Assembly: GCA_945860375.1 (NCBI GenBank)
Contig: CAMAQR010000016.1
Span: forward strand, 1 to 64,000
Length of the DNA stretch: 64,000 bases
Direction: 5' to 3'
DNA from: Pseudorhodobacter antarcticus
Lineage (GTDB): Bacteria > Pseudomonadota > Alphaproteobacteria > Rhodobacterales > Rhodobacteraceae
Made by a program: the position numbers and the translations under genes. Positions 56,423 to 64,000 of the stretch are shown here, piece after piece; positions within the stretch are counted from its first letter, which is position 1, and each line of letters starts with the position of its first letter. The notes below the pieces were generated by a model. It saw only the letters and a program-made list of their open reading frames with translations, did no database searches and was not told where the DNA came from.

Positions 56423-57028
56423 GTGGAACGTCTTTCCAAAGCAGTCAAAATAGCAATCGGGGGGGCGGCGCTGTCTGTCAGTCTTCTTTGTGCCGGGGTG
56501 GCCACCGCGCATCCCAGCAAAACGCCGCACGAGCCGCATCAAAGCGTGCCTGGCCCAGAGATTGCGGGCAAGATTGACTGGGGTGTTTGGATCGACGATG
56601 ACGGCTGCATGCACTGGTGGGCCGATGGTGGCGCAGAAGGTTACATGCTTGACCGCGTCAATCCGCAAACCGGCAAGCCGGTCTGTCTGAAGCGCAACAC
56701 CTGTCTGGTGGAAAACACCGATCAGCTGTTTGCAACTGACAGCCATCGCCTGACCGCCCATGGTCTGCGCCGTCTCGAAGATTTCTTCCGCAACTCCGGG
56801 GCCTTCGGTTACGCCGTTTACGGCCACACCGACAGCCGCGCGTCGGATGAATACAACATCCGCTTGTCGCAGCGCCGGGCCAAGGCTGTGGCCGATGTCG
56901 GTCGCGCCATGGGTGCGGTTGTGGAACGTGAAATCGGCTATGGCGAACGGAGCCCGATCGCCTCGAACGGGTCGGCTGCAGGCATGCAGAAAAACCGGCG
57001 CGTCGAAGTCGTTTGCTACAGGTGGTAA
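56423..57028 (+). CDS. OmpA-family outer-membrane/periplasmic protein
   Basis: This 201-residue protein has a signal peptide (about 1-29) and a C-terminal OmpA peptidoglycan-binding domain (YGHTDSRASDEYNIRLSQRR, with the Asp and Arg that contact diaminopimelate). Between them lies a Cys/Trp module (DDDGCMHWWADGGAEGYM and GKPVC) that recurs in the next gene. GGGAG precedes GTG 56423. The pair is inserted between miaB and phoH, which are neighbours in many relatives. Confidence 0.85.
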   Translation: MERLSKAVKIAIGGAALSVSLLCAGVATAHPSKTPHEPHQSVPGPEIAGKIDWGVWIDDDGCMHWWADGGAEGYMLDRVNPQTGKPVCLKRNTCLVENTDQLFATDSHRLTAHGLRRLEDFFRNSGAFGYAVYGHTDSRASDEYNIRLSQRRAKAVADVGRAMGAVVEREIGYGERSPIASNGSAAGMQKNRRVEVVCYRW

Positions 57029-57033
57029 CGGAT

Positions 57034-57396
57034 ATGACAAAGTTTTCCTTTATTGTGATGGGTTTCGCGTCTGTGCTGCTTTCGGGCTGCGTGGAAGGTG
57101 TGACCCCCTACGTCCAAAGCCCCGACACGGTTATTGCCGGGCCTTATGATCGCGGTCGCGACAAGACTGGCATCTCGGACGCCAAGGCCGCGATTGCCTA
57201 TGACCCGGATGGCTGTCAGGGCTGGATTCTGGATGACGGGGTCGAAGGCTATTCGGGCCGCCGCTATGACCCGGTGTCTGGCCTGCCAGTGTGCAACAAT
57301 CTGTATCCGCCCGGAACGGTTCTGGGGAATTACCAGACAGGGGATGCCGGGATTCGCGATTATGTCCCCTTCAACGGCAACCGTCGCGGCAACTGA
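57034..57396 (+). CDS. Lipoprotein sharing a Cys/Trp module with the preceding OmpA protein
   Basis: This 120-residue protein has a lipobox (SVLLSGC, Cys19). The mature part contains YDPDGCQGWILDDGVEGYSG and GLPVC, closely parallel to residues 58-90 of the preceding OmpA-family protein. It starts 5 nt after that gene, so both are one operon ended by the terminator at 57418. Function is unknown. Confidence 0.8.
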   Translation: MTKFSFIVMGFASVLLSGCVEGVTPYVQSPDTVIAGPYDRGRDKTGISDAKAAIAYDPDGCQGWILDDGVEGYSGRRYDPVSGLPVCNNLYPPGTVLGNYQTGDAGIRDYVPFNGNRRGN

Positions 57397-57417
57397 TCCT
57401 AAACTTATGGCATGAGG

Positions 57418-57452
57418 AAAGGGCTGTGGTGTGAACCACAGCCCTTTTCTTT
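57418..57452 (+). terminator. Strong rho-independent terminator after the OmpA-lipoprotein pair
   Basis: AAAGGGCTGTGGT (57418-57430) and ACCACAGCCCTTT (57435-57447) form a perfect 13-bp stem with loop GTGA, followed by TCTTT. It separates this pair from phoH. Confidence 0.92.
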
Positions 57453-57579
57453 GGCACCTGGCCGCTTAGTTAAGAGGTTGTCGTGAAATTGACACGTCGC
57501 GGCCCGAGGTTGGACTTGCCAGAGGCCGGTGTTGGCCCCACACTACATATAGACGTTCCTGAACCGTAAGGAGATACCT

Positions 57580-58602
57580 TTGGGCATCAGCGCGCTGACC
57601 CCCCCGACCCGTCCCAATGATATTGTTGAGACGATGCTGGAATTCCCCGACAACAGGCTGCTGATCAGCCTGTGCGGCGAATTCGACCGCAATCTGGCGC
57701 AGGTGGAAAAACACATGGGCGTGCATGTGCTGCGACGGGGCAATCGGCTGGCGGTGATTGGCGACAAGGGCGCGCGCGAACAGGCCGCCGCCGTGCTGCG
57801 CGCTTTGTACGCGCGGCTGGAGGCGGGGCGGGTGCTGGAAGCGGGCGATATCGACGGCGCCATCCGCTTGGGGCGTCCGATGCCCGACGTGATGCGCGTT
57901 GAGGGCGCCGATCAGATTGAGATGTTCACCCCCGGCGGGTTTGAACTGCGCACCCGCAAAAAGTCGATCGAGCCGCGGACGGAGGCACAGAAAGCCTATG
58001 TTGCCAATCTGTTTGGCAACGAATTGGGTTTTGGCATCGGCCCCGCGGGCACCGGCAAAACCTATCTTGCGGTGGCGGTCGGCGTCACGATGTTGATCTC
58101 TGGCGCGGTCGAAAAGATCATCCTGTCGCGCCCGGCTGTCGAGGCGGGGGAGCGTTTGGGCTTTCTGCCCGGCGATATGAAGGAAAAGATCGACCCCTAT
58201 ATGCAGCCATTGTACGATGCGCTGAACGATTTTCTGCCCGCAAAGCAGGTGCAAAAACTGCTGGAAGAAAAGCGGATCGAGATTGCGCCGCTGGCCTTCA
58301 TGCGCGGGCGGACATTGTCGAATGCTTTTGTGGTGCTGGATGAGGCGCAAAATTCGACCACCATGCAGATGAAGATGTTCCTGACGCGGTTGGGGGCGGG
58401 ATCGCGCATGGTGATCACCGGGGATCGCACGCAGGTCGACCTGCCGCGCGGCACACCGAGCGGTTTGCAGGACGCGGAGCGGATTCTGGCCGGGGTCAAA
58501 GGGGTGTCGTTCAATTACTTCACCTCGAAGGACGTGGTGCGGCATCCTTTGGTGGCGCGGGTGATCGAGGCCTATGAGCGCGATGAGGCAAAGGGCAGTT
58601 GA
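57580..58602 (+). CDS. phoH: PhoH-family ATPase
   Basis: This 340-residue protein has an N-terminal RNA-binding-like (KH-type) region and a P-loop ATPase domain with Walker A GPAGTGKT at 154-161 and Walker B VVLDEAQN. PhoH/YbeZ works with YbeY in RNA metabolism in several bacteria. The start is TTG 57580, supported by a perfect AAGGAG 6 nt upstream; there is no ATG nearby. ybeY follows 142 nt later after a dispersed repeat. Confidence 0.93.
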   Translation: MGISALTPPTRPNDIVETMLEFPDNRLLISLCGEFDRNLAQVEKHMGVHVLRRGNRLAVIGDKGAREQAAAVLRALYARLEAGRVLEAGDIDGAIRLGRPMPDVMRVEGADQIEMFTPGGFELRTRKKSIEPRTEAQKAYVANLFGNELGFGIGPAGTGKTYLAVAVGVTMLISGAVEKIILSRPAVEAGERLGFLPGDMKEKIDPYMQPLYDALNDFLPAKQVQKLLEEKRIEIAPLAFMRGRTLSNAFVVLDEAQNSTTMQMKMFLTRLGAGSRMVITGDRTQVDLPRGTPSGLQDAERILAGVKGVSFNYFTSKDVVRHPLVARVIEAYERDEAKGS

Positions 58603-58644
58603 TCCAACGGCGCGCGTGCCGCGCAGGTTTTCTTGAGCGCTGAC

Positions 58645-58710
58645 GCGCGGGTGGGGGGCTTTGCCCCCCCGCTGCGCTCCCCCCAGGATATTTGTCGACA
58701 GATGAAAGCT
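58645..58710. repeat. Dispersed GC-rich intergenic element, copy E
   Basis: GTGGGGGGC-TTT-GCCCCCCC is followed by CTCCCCCCAGGATATTTGTC and GACAGATGAA. It lies between phoH and ybeY and has the same layout as copies B and C. Confidence 0.65.
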
Positions 58711-58744
58711 TGAGGGGAGGGTCTGGCTGCGCTATGGAGCGCGG

Positions 58745-59251
58745 ATGGAACCTTTGGTAGATGTTGTCATTGAAGATGACCGATGGGCGGCCTTTGGGCT
58801 GGAGCCTGTGGCAGTCGCTGCAGTGAGCGCGGCTTTGGCCGAGGTTGGTTTGCCGGAAGCCGGGATCACGCTGTGCCTGATGGGCTGCGATGATACGCGG
58901 ATTGCCGCGCTCAACGCTGGGTTTCGCGGCAAGGTCAAGGCGACCAATGTGCTGAGCTGGCCGTCCGAGGAGCGCGGGGCGGGTGCGGGCTCTGTGCCCG
59001 ATTTGCCGGAACCGGGTGAGGCGGATGATCCTTATGCCTTGGGCGATGTTGCGCTGGCTTATGAGACCTGTGCGGCTGAGGCGCTGGCGGCGGGCAAGCC
59101 TTTCGCGGACCATGTCACGCATCTGGTGGTGCATGGGCTGTTACATTTGCTGGGTTATGATCACATTCGCGCCGAAGACGGTGATCTGATGGAGGCTGTA
59201 GAGGCGCGCATACTTGCGCGGCTTGGCCTTTGTGACCCATATTCGGTGTAG
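58745..59251 (+). CDS. ybeY: Endoribonuclease YbeY
   Basis: This 168-residue protein has the zinc site HLVVHGLLHLLGYDH at about residues 125-139 and the FRGKVKATNVLSWP family segment. YbeY acts in 16S rRNA maturation and ribosome quality control. The order phoH-ybeY-corC-lnt is widely conserved. Confidence 0.96.
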   Translation: MEPLVDVVIEDDRWAAFGLEPVAVAAVSAALAEVGLPEAGITLCLMGCDDTRIAALNAGFRGKVKATNVLSWPSEERGAGAGSVPDLPEPGEADDPYALGDVALAYETCAAEALAAGKPFADHVTHLVVHGLLHLLGYDHIRAEDGDLMEAVEARILARLGLCDPYSV

Positions 59252-59286
59252 GCCCGAGGTGCGGGCGGTTGTTGGACAAAGGGCAG

Positions 59287-60177
59287 ATGGGCAGTAGCAG
59301 TGACGGGTCTGAGGACGGGGGCGAGGCCGAGGCGTCGCCAAGGGGATTTTTCGGACGACTTTTGAACGCCTTTTCGGCGTCAGACAGTGTCGAAGAGGTT
59401 GGCGATGCGCCGGGCTTGGTGCCGCCGGGCGGGGCTGCCTTGCCGGGACTTGGCAACCTGCGCCGTTTGCGCGTTGACGATGTGGCCATTCCCAAGGTTG
59501 AGATCGCCGCCGTGCCTTTGGACATTGGCAAGGATGATCTGGTCGAGGCGTTTCGGCAGCACGGGTTCAGCCGATTGCCGGTTTACAAGGGCACTCTGGA
59601 CCATCCGCAGGGTCTGGTGCTGTTGAAGGATTTGGCCTTGCAGCACGGGTTTGGCGCGGCGGGGCGGTTTTCGTTGAAGCGTCTTTTGCGCCCGGTGTTG
59701 TTTGCACCGCCATCGATGCCAGCGGCCACGCTGTTGCAAAAGATGCAGCGTGACCGGGTGCATATGGCCTTGGTCATTGACGAATACGGTGGCGTGGACG
59801 GGCTTGTGACCATCGAGGACCTGATCGAAACCGTAATCGGTGAGATCGAGGACGAGCATGACGAGGCCGAGGGCGCGTTGTGGAAAGAGGAGAAGCCCGG
59901 TGTGTTCGTGGCGCAATCCACCGTGCCTTTGGACGAGTTTGAGACAGCGATCGGCATTGCCTTGCGGTCGGGTGAGGATGATGAGGACATTGATACTTTG
60001 GGCGGCTTGGTGTTCTTGCGCACGGGCCGGGTGCCGGCACGGGGCGAGATCGTGCCGCACGAATCCGGGGTGGAGTTTGAGGTGATCGACGCCGATGCCC
60101 GCCGGATCAAGCGCTTGCGGGTGCGGTTGCCGGGCGTCGGCATGGCCGGGCGTGCCGTGCCCGTTGCGGATATGTAG
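59287..60177 (+). CDS. CorC/HlyC-like CBS-domain protein
   Basis: This 296-residue protein has two CBS repeats (about 75-200, VDDVAIPKVEIAAVPLDIGK, RVHMALVIDEYGGVDGLVTI) and a C-terminal CorC_HlyC domain (DEFETAIGIALRSGEDDEDI). Family members relate to magnesium/cobalt handling, but this is not proven here. ATG 59287 has AAGGG close upstream; a TTG six codons earlier is the alternative. lnt follows after a single base. Confidence 0.9.
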   Translation: MGSSSDGSEDGGEAEASPRGFFGRLLNAFSASDSVEEVGDAPGLVPPGGAALPGLGNLRRLRVDDVAIPKVEIAAVPLDIGKDDLVEAFRQHGFSRLPVYKGTLDHPQGLVLLKDLALQHGFGAAGRFSLKRLLRPVLFAPPSMPAATLLQKMQRDRVHMALVIDEYGGVDGLVTIEDLIETVIGEIEDEHDEAEGALWKEEKPGVFVAQSTVPLDEFETAIGIALRSGEDDEDIDTLGGLVFLRTGRVPARGEIVPHESGVEFEVIDADARRIKRLRVRLPGVGMAGRAVPVADM

Positions 60178-60178
60178 G

Positions 60179-61642
60179 ATGCTTGGCTGGCCGGGGCTGC
60201 GGGCGCTGGCTCCGGGCCTTGGGCTGGGGCTGTTGGCTGCGGCGGGCCAGGCCCCTTTGGGTGCGTGGTGGCTGGCGCTGCCTGCGCTGGCCGGTGTGGT
60301 GCATCTGGTGGCGCAGGCTGGGCGCAGCGCGGCGGTTTGGATCGCTTTGATGGCCGGGGCGGGCTATTTCGGCGCGGCGCTGTCCTGGATCATCGAGCCG
60401 TTCAGGGTCGATGCCGCCAAAGACGGCTGGATGGCGCCCTTTGCGGTGGTGTTTCTGGCCTTTGGGATGGCGCTGTTCTGGGCGGGGGCAGCCGCGATTT
60501 CTGCACGCTTTCCGCATCGGACGATGGGGTTCGCGCTTTGCCTGACGGCCGCGGAGTTGCTGCGTGGCTATGTGTTGACCGGGTTTCCCTGGGCTTTGAT
60601 CGGGCATGTCTGGATCGATACGCCCGTGGCGCAGCTGGCGGCGGTTATCGGGCCTTCGGGGCTGACCCTGTTGCTGCTGCTGATGGCGGCGTGGTTGGCG
60701 TCGCGGCAGTGGCTGGGCATTGTGGGCGCCCTGACGATTCTTGTCGCGGCTTGGGGTTATGGGCTTTGGGTGTTGGGGCAGCCGTCGCCTGCAGCGCCGG
60801 GGGTCACGCTGCGGCTGGTGCAGCCCAATGCGGCGCAGGCGACGAAATGGGATCCGGGCGAGGCGCGCAAGTTTTTTGACCGGCTGTTGGCCTACACGGC
60901 GGTGAAACCTGCGCCGGATCTGGTGATCTGGCCAGAAACGGCGTTGCCCTATTTGCTGGAGCGGCACCCGGAGCTGCAGGGCATGATTGCGACTGCCGGG
61001 GGCGGTGCGCCGGTGGTGGTGGGGCGACAGCGCACGGATGATGTGCAGGGCTGGAACAGCCTGTCGGTGATTGCGCCCGACGGGCAGATTGTGGCCAGTT
61101 ACGACAAACACCATCTGGTGCCCTTTGGCGAATACATGCCGCTGGGCGATCTGGTCTATGACTGGTTCGGCATCTCGGCGCTGGCGGCGCAGATGGGCAA
61201 TGGCTATTCGGCGGGGCCGGGGCCGCAGGTGTTGAACCTTGGACGCTTGGGCCGGGTGCTGCCGCTGATCTGCTATGAGGCGGTGTTTCCGCAGGACCTG
61301 CGTGGCACCGAACGGGCGGACTGGATTTTGCAGATCACCAATGACGCCTGGTTTGGCACCCTGACCGGACCGTTCCAGCATCTGGCGCAGGCGCGGCTGC
61401 GGGCGATTGAACAGGGGCTGCCTTTGGTGCGGGTGGCCAACACCGGCGTCACCGGCGTTTATGATGCGCGCGGCCGGCAGGTGGCGGCGCTGCCCTTTGG
61501 CGTGGCGGCCTATCTGGACACCGCGTTGCCGGGGCCCTTGCCGATGACGCCCTATGCGCGTTGGGGGGAATGGCCGGTTTTGGTGTTGCTGACCGGACTC
61601 GCTTTGGCGTTGTTTCTAAGGCGAAAACAGTCCGTCGCTTGA
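60179..61642 (+). CDS. lnt: Apolipoprotein N-acyltransferase
   Basis: This 487-residue inner-membrane enzyme N-acylates lipoproteins. Six to seven N-terminal helices are followed by a nitrilase-like domain with Glu in IWPETALPYL, Lys in SYDKHHLVPFGEYMP and Cys in LPLICYEAVFP as the catalytic triad. It starts 1 nt after the corC-like gene, so they are coupled. Confidence 0.95.
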   Translation: MLGWPGLRALAPGLGLGLLAAAGQAPLGAWWLALPALAGVVHLVAQAGRSAAVWIALMAGAGYFGAALSWIIEPFRVDAAKDGWMAPFAVVFLAFGMALFWAGAAAISARFPHRTMGFALCLTAAELLRGYVLTGFPWALIGHVWIDTPVAQLAAVIGPSGLTLLLLLMAAWLASRQWLGIVGALTILVAAWGYGLWVLGQPSPAAPGVTLRLVQPNAAQATKWDPGEARKFFDRLLAYTAVKPAPDLVIWPETALPYLLERHPELQGMIATAGGGAPVVVGRQRTDDVQGWNSLSVIAPDGQIVASYDKHHLVPFGEYMPLGDLVYDWFGISALAAQMGNGYSAGPGPQVLNLGRLGRVLPLICYEAVFPQDLRGTERADWILQITNDAWFGTLTGPFQHLAQARLRAIEQGLPLVRVANTGVTGVYDARGRQVAALPFGVAAYLDTALPGPLPMTPYARWGEWPVLVLLTGLALALFLRRKQSVA

Positions 61643-61679
61643 CCTTGCGGCCCGGTTGGGGCTAGTCAGGCGGATCAAA

Positions 61680-61724
61680 CCGGCACAACGGCTTCCTGGC
61701 GTGGCGGATTACCATAACGGAGCG
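61680..61724 (+). ncRNA. SAM/SAH riboswitch upstream of metK
   Basis: The sequence CACAACGGCTTCCTGGCGTG (61684-61703) matches the conserved core I recall for the SAM/SAH riboswitch, a class known from Rhodobacterales metK leaders. A helix (61680-61686 with 61701-61707, one G-G mismatch) encloses the core loop, and GCTTCC (61691-61696) can form a pseudoknot with GGAGC (61719-61723). GGAGC is also the metK ribosome binding site, so ligand binding would block translation of metK. The match is from memory and not computed. Confidence 0.88.
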
Positions 61725-61731
61725 CTTCCCC

Positions 61732-62898
61732 ATGAGCAGACAGAACTACATTTTCACTTCGGAATCTGTTTCCGAGGGCCACCCGGACAAGCTGTGCGAC
61801 CGCGTGTCGGACGCCATTCTGGACGCTTTTCTGACCGAAGAACCCAACGCCCGCGTCGCTTGCGAAACCTTTGCGACCACGGGTCGTGTGGTGGTTGGCG
61901 GCGAGGTTGGCTTGTCGGACAAGAAAGCCCTGAAGGCGATGAACGACCGGGTCGAGGACATCGTGCGCGGTTGCGTGCGTGACATCGGCTACGAGCAGGA
62001 TGAGTTCCATTGGAACACCCTGAAAGTGCAGAATTATCTGCACAAGCAATCCGCCCATATCGCGCAGGGCGTGGACAAGGACGGTGCGGGCGATCAGGGC
62101 ATCATGTTCGGTTATGCCTGCCGCGAAACCCCGGAGCTGATGCCGGCACCCATTCAATACAGCCACGCCATTCTGCGCCGTCTGGCCGAAGTGCGCAAAT
62201 CGGGGGCGGAACCGACGCTGCGCCCGGATGCCAAATCGCAACTGTCGCTGCGCTATGTGGACGGGGTGCCCGTGGAGGTGACCTCGATCGTGCTGTCGCA
62301 CCAGCATGCGCTGGAAAGCCAGACCTCGGCGGATGTGCGCGCGATTGTGGAGCCTTACATCCGTGAAGTGCTGCCCTCGGGCTGGATCACCGAGGCCACC
62401 GAATGGTGGGTCAACCCGACTGGCACCTTCGTCATCGGTGGGCCGGATGGCGACGCGGGTCTGACCGGGCGCAAGATCATCGTGGACACTTACGGTGGGG
62501 CGGCCCCGCATGGCGGTGGCGCTTTCAGTGGCAAGGATCCGACCAAGGTGGACCGCTCAGCCGCCTATGCGGCCCGCTATCTGGCCAAGAACGTTGTGGC
62601 CTCTGGTCTGGCCGATCGTTGCACCTTGCAGGTGTCTTACGCGATTGGCGTGGCCAAGCCGCTGTCGATCTATGTCGACACCCATGGCACCGGCAAGGTG
62701 GAAGCCGAGCAGATCGAAAAGGCTGTGGCCGCCTGCATGGACCTGACGCCGCGCGGCATCCGGGAGCATCTGCAACTGAACCGTCCGATCTATGCGCGCA
62801 CCAGCGCTTACGGCCATTTTGGTCGGGCGCCCGAGGCGGATGGCGGTTTTTCATGGGAGAAGATCGACCTGATCGACGCGCTGAAGGCAGCAGTCTGA
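61732..62898 (+). CDS. metK: S-adenosylmethionine synthetase
   Basis: This 388-residue enzyme makes SAM from methionine and [57 protein letters not shown] and [20 protein letters not shown] are the standard motifs. ATG 61732 is 9 nt after GGAG, the site occluded by the riboswitch. The C-terminus is normal. Confidence 0.97.
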   Translation: MSRQNYIFTSESVSEGHPDKLCDRVSDAILDAFLTEEPNARVACETFATTGRVVVGGEVGLSDKKALKAMNDRVEDIVRGCVRDIGYEQDEFHWNTLKVQNYLHKQSAHIAQGVDKDGAGDQGIMFGYACRETPELMPAPIQYSHAILRRLAEVRKSGAEPTLRPDAKSQLSLRYVDGVPVEVTSIVLSHQHALESQTSADVRAIVEPYIREVLPSGWITEATEWWVNPTGTFVIGGPDGDAGLTGRKIIVDTYGGAAPHGGGAFSGKDPTKVDRSAAYAARYLAKNVVASGLADRCTLQVSYAIGVAKPLSIYVDTHGTGKVEAEQIEKAVAACMDLTPRGIREHLQLNRPIYARTSAYGHFGRAPEADGGFSWEKIDLIDALKAAV

Positions 62899-63001
62899 CC
62901 AGAAGGCGGGCGCGGTCTTGCCCCCCATCGAGGGGGCCAAGCCCGCGGCTGCCGCGAAATGTGGCGCGGGGTCGCTTGACCCTGCGGTGCCAGACGACTA
63001 G

Positions 63002-63029
63002 AGGCCCCGGATGAACTTCGGGGCCTTTT
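63002..63029 (+). terminator. Rho-independent terminator between metK and trmB
   Basis: AGGCCCCG (63002-63009) and CGGGGCCT (63019-63026) form an 8-bp stem followed by TTTT. It ends 3 nt before the trmB ATG, unusually close, and leaves no room for a normal ribosome binding site. Confidence 0.8.
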
Positions 63030-63032
63030 GCT

Positions 63033-63722
63033 ATGTATGATCCAATCGAGCGGCGCAATTTTTACGGGCGCATTCACGGCAAGACCCTGCGCAGCAGCCA
63101 GAAGACCTATTTGGCCGAGGATCTGGAGGCGTTGAGCCTGCCCGGGGTGGCCCGCGAGGACAACCCCGAACGCAGCCCGATCGATCTGTCGCGGTTTGCG
63201 GGTCAGCCGCTGTGGCTGGAGATCGGCTTTGGCGGCGGCGAGCATCTGGTGCATATGGCTGCGAGCTACCCGCAGATCGGCATCATCGGTTGTGAGCCAT
63301 TCGTCAACGGCATCGCCATGCTCTTGGGCAAAATCCGCGCAGCGGGCGTGACCAACCTTGCGATCCATCCCGGCGATGTGCGCGAACTGTTTGACGTGCT
63401 GCCCGCCGGCTACCTTGCCAAAGCCTTTCTGAACTATCCCGATCCCTGGCCCAAAGCCCGCCACCACCGCCGTCGATTTGTGACCGAGGGTTATCTGACG
63501 GCACTGGCGCGGGTCATGCAGCCGGGAGCCGAATTGCGCGTGGCGACGGATATTGCGGATTATGTACGTCAGACTTTGGAAGAGGTGCCGCAGGCTGGAT
63601 TTGATCTGGTTTATGAAGGCTCGGTGCCTTGGCACGACTGGCTATCGACGCGTTATGAGCAAAAGGCGCTGCGCGAGGGGCGGCCTCCGCATTATCTGAC
63701 CTACCGGCGAATCGCTGGCTGA
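63033..63722 (+). CDS. trmB: tRNA (guanine-N7)-methyltransferase
   Basis: This 229-residue enzyme methylates G46 of tRNA. WLEIGFGGGEHLVHMA is SAM motif I, LNYPDPWPKARHHRRRFVTE is the family signature and YEQKALREGRPPHYLTY is the C-terminal motif. No Shine-Dalgarno sequence is visible before ATG 63033 because a terminator hairpin occupies the position, so the promoter or start may be unusual. Confidence 0.95.
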   Translation: MYDPIERRNFYGRIHGKTLRSSQKTYLAEDLEALSLPGVAREDNPERSPIDLSRFAGQPLWLEIGFGGGEHLVHMAASYPQIGIIGCEPFVNGIAMLLGKIRAAGVTNLAIHPGDVRELFDVLPAGYLAKAFLNYPDPWPKARHHRRRFVTEGYLTALARVMQPGAELRVATDIADYVRQTLEEVPQAGFDLVYEGSVPWHDWLSTRYEQKALREGRPPHYLTYRRIAG

Positions 63723-63863
63723 CAGGCTGGATGCGCTCCGCGCGCGGAGTATTTGGAAAACAGCAGTTTTCGGGGGTATCCTTCCGGCTGTGCTTGCCGA
63801 AGCCAACAAGTGGCATTCGGGCGCTGGCGGCGATATTCGATCAGCACAAAGCAAGCAGGGATG

Positions 63864-64000
63864 TCAGGCGGGATTTGCAATGGGTTTCAGGCGGATCACC
63901 ACATCCACGCGCGAAATCTCCATGCCATCTGGGGCATCTGGCAGGCCGGTAATGAGCAAATCCTCGGCGGGTGCGTCAGTCAGGTCGTGGCTGTTTTGCC
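63864..64000 (-). CDS. 3' end of an unidentified gene, cut by the window edge
   Basis: A minus-strand frame enters from the right edge and ends at TGA 63864-63866. The last residues read LLITGLPDAPDGMEISRVDV then VIRLKPIANPA. The protein appears to end in beta strands. It is convergent with trmB. The family is not recognised from 44 residues. Confidence 0.6.
   Translation of the reverse strand, partial: QNSHDLTDAPAEDLLITGLPDAPDGMEISRVDVVIRLKPIANPA

Overview
This window looks like a chromosome segment of a marine-type alphaproteobacterium of the order Rhodobacterales (Roseobacter/Rhodobacter relatives). The reasons are the TCA operon set interleaved with ethylmalonyl-CoA pathway genes (mcl2, mch, ecm, ccr), the FYDLN-acid protein, the DUF6455 and DUF1737 proteins, a SAM/SAH-type riboswitch in front of metK, and very GC-rich coding sequence with Rhodobacterales-style intergenic repeats. 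I see no rRNA, CRISPR array or insertion sequence.

Region 1-6570 is an AT-richer accessory segment: the start of an unknown gene, a short tyrosine recombinase, a decayed secreted-protein remnant, and a divergent pair of secreted proteins (one with an SH3-like and one with a peptidoglycan-binding-like C-terminal region). It ends at a tRNA-Ala(GGC) gene, a common integration point.

Region 6600-33220 is core metabolism. lpd, odhB, sucA, sucD, sucC and mdh lie on the minus strand, interspersed with glycosyltransferase, methyltransferase, MAPEG, peptidase T and small periplasmic-protein genes. On the plus strand follow a TauE-family transporter, mcl2, an NnrU-family protein, mesaconyl-CoA hydratase and the operon sdhC-sdhD-sdhA-(methyltransferase, two lipoproteins)-sdhB. 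The suc and sdh operons share a 42-bp upstream module with two TGTGATCACA palindromes spaced exactly 21 bp apart, which suggests one common regulator.

Region 33250-45400 carries two divergent LuxR-type autoinducer-binding proteins (one without a DNA-binding domain), an aldo/keto reductase, a DUF1989 protein, deoD, ecm, an acyltransferase, ccr, a RecD-like helicase and a stand-alone Lrp-type ligand domain. ecm and ccr complete much of the acetyl-CoA assimilation route whose end products feed the TCA genes.

Region 45470-54310 is the minus-strand block aroA-(small protein)-acidic protein-cmk-acetyltransferase-rpsA-ihfB-lapA-trpF, then a frameshifted fasciclin gene and a conserved protein of unknown function. 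Region 54460-64000 is the plus-strand block GFA protein-miaB-(OmpA, lipoprotein)-phoH-ybeY-corC-like-lnt-metK-trmB, with the 3' end of one more minus-strand gene at the right edge.

All functions are read from motifs and family memory. No searches were run.
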